7,983 nucleotides of DNA from Ruminiclostridium sp. (GTDB lineage Bacteria > Bacillota_A > Clostridia > Oscillospirales > Ruminococcaceae): positions 1-7,983 of the forward strand of contig JAFZOA010000654.1 of the NCBI GenBank assembly GCA_017550775.1. Direction: 5' to 3'. Positions 6,760 to 7,983 of the stretch are shown here, in pieces (position 1 is the first letter of the stretch; every line of letters begins with the position of its first letter). The notes below the pieces were generated by a model, which saw only the letters and a program-made list of their open reading frames with translations, did no database searches and was not told the origin of the DNA. A program made the translations under genes and the position numbers.

Positions 6760-6788
6760 ATTATATTGACTTGAAGGCGAAAATATAC
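6760..6788 (-). promoter_or_regulatory. Candidate sigma-E promoter of spoIID
   Basis: On the minus strand, GTATATT (6788-6782), a 14-base spacer and AATATAAT (6767-6760) match the mother-cell sigma-E pattern (about KMATATT, 14 bases, CATACAAT) at 6/7 and 6/8 positions. Start near 6753 would give a leader of about 22 bases holding the GGAGG site. spoIID belongs to the sigma-E regulon in Bacillus. No sigma-A -35 box lies at the right distance from this TATAAT. Confidence 0.5.
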
Positions 6789-6794
6789 TATAAT
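6766..6794 (+). promoter_or_regulatory. Sigma-A promoter of the membrane-protein gene
   Basis: TTGACT (6766-6771), a 17-base spacer and TATAAT (6789-6794) match consensus at 5/6 and 6/6. Transcription would begin near 6801, with a leader of about 58 bases. The -35 box overlaps the -10 box of the opposing spoIID promoter. Confidence 0.8.
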
Positions 6795-6858
6795 ATAGAA
6801 TACGCTGCGGCATTATCTATCTCTGCGCGGCGGAAACCATTTCAAAGGACAGATACAG

Positions 6859-7686
6859 ATGAATACAAGATCAAGCAAGCTGATACCGGTCGCTGCCGCT
6901 GCAGCCGCTGTGATATGCGGTGTGGTGCGGTTCTTTCAGATCGTAAGTCTCACAGATTACAGCACCGGGTTCTTCATCGACGGGGCCGGCTTCGGCGGGA
7001 TACTCATATACATTCTCTTAGTCGGCATGATCGCCGCACTTGCCGCACTCGCCTTTGTTGGCAGGAAAAAAGGCTCCGACGCGGCGTATTCCCTCTCCCC
7101 CGACGGCATGGGTCAGAACGCCACCCGCTTTCTCGGCGCGTCCGAGGTCCTTGCGGCACTTCTCATCGGTGTGCGGGTCACCGAGGGCGGAAGTGTCGTG
7201 ATGCTCGCGGCGACTGTCATAGCGGCAGCAGCCCTCATCGTCTCCGGCTTCACCCTCGTGGGGCGCATCGTTCCCCCGAAGTTCACCGGTCACTTAAAGA
7301 TCGTCGCGGCGCTGTATATGTTCATGCGGCTCGGCGAATATTTCAACAGCTACCTCATCATGCGCCATAACGCAGAAAAGCTTATCGTCATATTCTCGTA
7401 CTGGCTCGTGATAGTGTTCCTCGGATTCCTCGCGCGGTTCTATGCACGGCTTGAGACCAAGGACAGCCGCCTCGCCGGTATTATCTTCTCGCTTTCGACC
7501 TTCATTTTCTCCGCTGCACACGCGATATCCGACATTCTCGCAAAGCTGTTCGGCGGCGCGGGCGCGGCTGCGTTCGTAAATCTCAACTACGATGCCTGCG
7601 CGGCGGCAGTCCTCAGCGGAACGTACCTTTTCGTGATGTACTTCACCAGCAAAACAAAGGACTATGAGCCTATCGTCGTGGAATGA
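6859..7686 (+). CDS. Multi-pass membrane protein of unknown function
   Basis: The 275-residue product is strongly hydrophobic, with about seven or eight likely membrane segments: near 8-28, 46-67, 90-106 (weaker), 112-136, 147-167, 174-195, 205-226 and 247-265. Polar stretches between them are short. I recognise no transporter, enzyme or sensor motif. Charged residues inside segments, such as R24 in VVRFFQIV and R156/E159 in FMRLGEYF, may matter for function. The start is supported by AAAGGA (6844-6849), 9 bases before the ATG, and by a strong promoter upstream. It is divergent from spoIID and in the same direction as the small gene at 7749, 62 bases downstream, with no terminator between, so the two are probably cotranscribed. 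I have an impression of similar proteins in clostridial genomes but cannot name a family. Confidence 0.8.
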   Translation: MNTRSSKLIPVAAAAAAVICGVVRFFQIVSLTDYSTGFFIDGAGFGGILIYILLVGMIAALAALAFVGRKKGSDAAYSLSPDGMGQNATRFLGASEVLAALLIGVRVTEGGSVVMLAATVIAAAALIVSGFTLVGRIVPPKFTGHLKIVAALYMFMRLGEYFNSYLIMRHNAEKLIVIFSYWLVIVFLGFLARFYARLETKDSRLAGIIFSLSTFIFSAAHAISDILAKLFGGAGAAAFVNLNYDACAAAVLSGTYLFVMYFTSKTKDYEPIVVE

Positions 7687-7708
7687 TCTTTCTTCGCGTA
7701 TATTTCCC

Positions 7709-7740
7709 GCACCGTTACGGATAATAACACCGAAAGGTGC
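7709..7740 (+). promoter_or_regulatory. Small hairpins over the ribosome site of the 65-residue gene
   Basis: CACC (7728-7731), GAAA, GGTG (7736-7739) forms a short GNRA-loop hairpin that contains the AAGGTG (7734-7739) ribosome site of the gene at 7749. The same GGTGC can pair instead with GCACC (7709-7713). The stems are only 4-5 base pairs, so a regulatory role is speculative. There is no T-run, so it is not a terminator. Confidence 0.3.
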
Positions 7741-7748
7741 TGATAGAT

Positions 7749-7946
7749 ATGCGCAGCGACGATAAACCGCAGATACCGCTCGGACTTGGCTATGCGCTTG
7801 CCGAAAACACAAGCGCGCTCAAATACTTCTCCGAGCTCTCGTCCGAAAAACAGCGGCAGATCATTGACCGCACAAGCTCCATAAGCTCCCGCGCGGAGCT
7901 CAGAAGCTTCGTTCGCAACATGACCGGGCTCGGCAGTATAAACTGA
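7749..7946 (+). CDS. Small soluble protein of unknown function, 65 residues
   Basis: ATG 7749 is preceded by AAGGTG (7734-7739) at 9 bases; an in-frame GTG at 7737 overlaps that site and is not favoured. The protein has no membrane segment or signal peptide. After a short N-terminus with PLGLGYALAENTSALKYF (10-27), it looks all-helical, with SELSSEKQRQIIDRTSSI (28-45) and SRAELRSFVRNM (47-58). The pattern of a helix, L-S-x-E/x-K-Q-x-x-I-I-D and a C-terminal E-x-R-x-x-V resembles small clostridial proteins of unknown function. More distantly it recalls the C-terminal helical part of YdeI/OmdA proteins; that link is weak. It likely shares a transcript with the membrane-protein gene upstream. 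The coding frame ends at TGA directly before a palindromic element. Confidence 0.75.
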   Translation: MRSDDKPQIPLGLGYALAENTSALKYFSELSSEKQRQIIDRTSSISSRAELRSFVRNMTGLGSIN

Positions 7947-7983
7947 GCCGAGCTCCTCGGCAGGGCTCCGCCCTGCACCCGCC
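7947..7983. repeat. Tandem GC-rich palindromes, REP-like or terminator
   Basis: Immediately after the stop, GCCGAG-CTC-CTCGGC (7947-7961) makes a 6-base-pair hairpin. It is followed, sharing two bases, by GCAGGGC-TCC-GCCCTGC (7960-7976), a perfect 7-base-pair hairpin. The second, with the trailing CACCCGCC, resembles a short palindrome I associate with many intergenic sites in gut Clostridia, from memory. No T-run is visible before the window ends, so intrinsic termination cannot be shown; a dispersed repeat is my preferred reading. Confidence 0.55.

Noticed and set aside
6731..6760. Upstream TTG start for spoIID at 6760
   Set aside because: It overlaps the promoter -10 box and has no ribosome site, whereas ATG 6730 has GGAGG at 8 bases and begins the membrane anchor.
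5726..6769. Rightward open frame (about 347 codons) opposite spoIID
   Set aside because: It is antisense to a clear SpoIID domain and has no supporting start signals.
1..7983. CRISPR array, transposon, integrase, tRNA or attachment site explaining the junction
   Set aside because: No regularly spaced repeats, transposase motifs, terminal inverted repeats flanking 2800, or tRNA-like folds were found on either strand by eye.

Overview
The window looks like two unrelated genomes joined near base 2800. Bases 1 to about 2800 are very GC-rich and carry genes typical of a gut or rumen Kiritimatiellota/Lentisphaerae/Verrucomicrobia-type (PVC) bacterium. Bases from about 2815 to 7983 are less GC-rich and carry a spore-former gene (spoIID), strong Shine-Dalgarno sites and textbook sigma-A promoters, as in a gut clostridium (Oscillospiraceae/Ruminococcaceae-like). 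These assignments rest on gene content and recognised motifs, not on a database search.

Left block: a leftward gene running off the left edge (1-914) encodes the N-terminal beta-sandwich part of an alpha-L-rhamnosidase-like (GH78-type) protein, behind a good promoter that leaves almost no leader. A 330-base divergent intergenic region follows, with an interrupted inverted repeat and no gene. A rightward gene (start 1245) encodes a secreted protein with a signal peptide, two QLK motifs and aspartate-rich calcium-binding-type repeats. It runs into the junction.

Junction: the rightward secreted-protein gene and a leftward ABC exporter gene collide head-on inside both coding sequences at about 2793-2814. 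The ABC protein stops matching its family exactly one or two residues before Walker A. The last ~48 codons of the rightward frame are ABC gene read antisense. Assembly chimerism is the simplest explanation.

Right block: two ABC half-transporters overlap by ATGA (leftward, 5641 to 3911, then 3914 onward). The upstream subunit has the Asp/Gln substitutions of the degenerate half of a heterodimeric exporter; the downstream one should be the consensus half but its nucleotide-binding domain is cut off. The pair is driven by a perfect TTGACA-17-TATAAT promoter with a hairpin leader. Upstream lies spoIID (leftward, start 6730), with Gln where the catalytic Glu is expected and a plausible sigma-E promoter that overlaps, head-on, a sigma-A promoter for a rightward multi-pass membrane protein of unknown function (6859-7686). 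A 65-residue protein (7749-7946) and a GC-rich palindromic element end the window.

I see no CRISPR array, transposase, tRNA or rRNA. No novel system is demonstrated; the strongest observations are the junction, the asymmetric exporter, the altered SpoIID active site and the overlapping sporulation/vegetative promoters.
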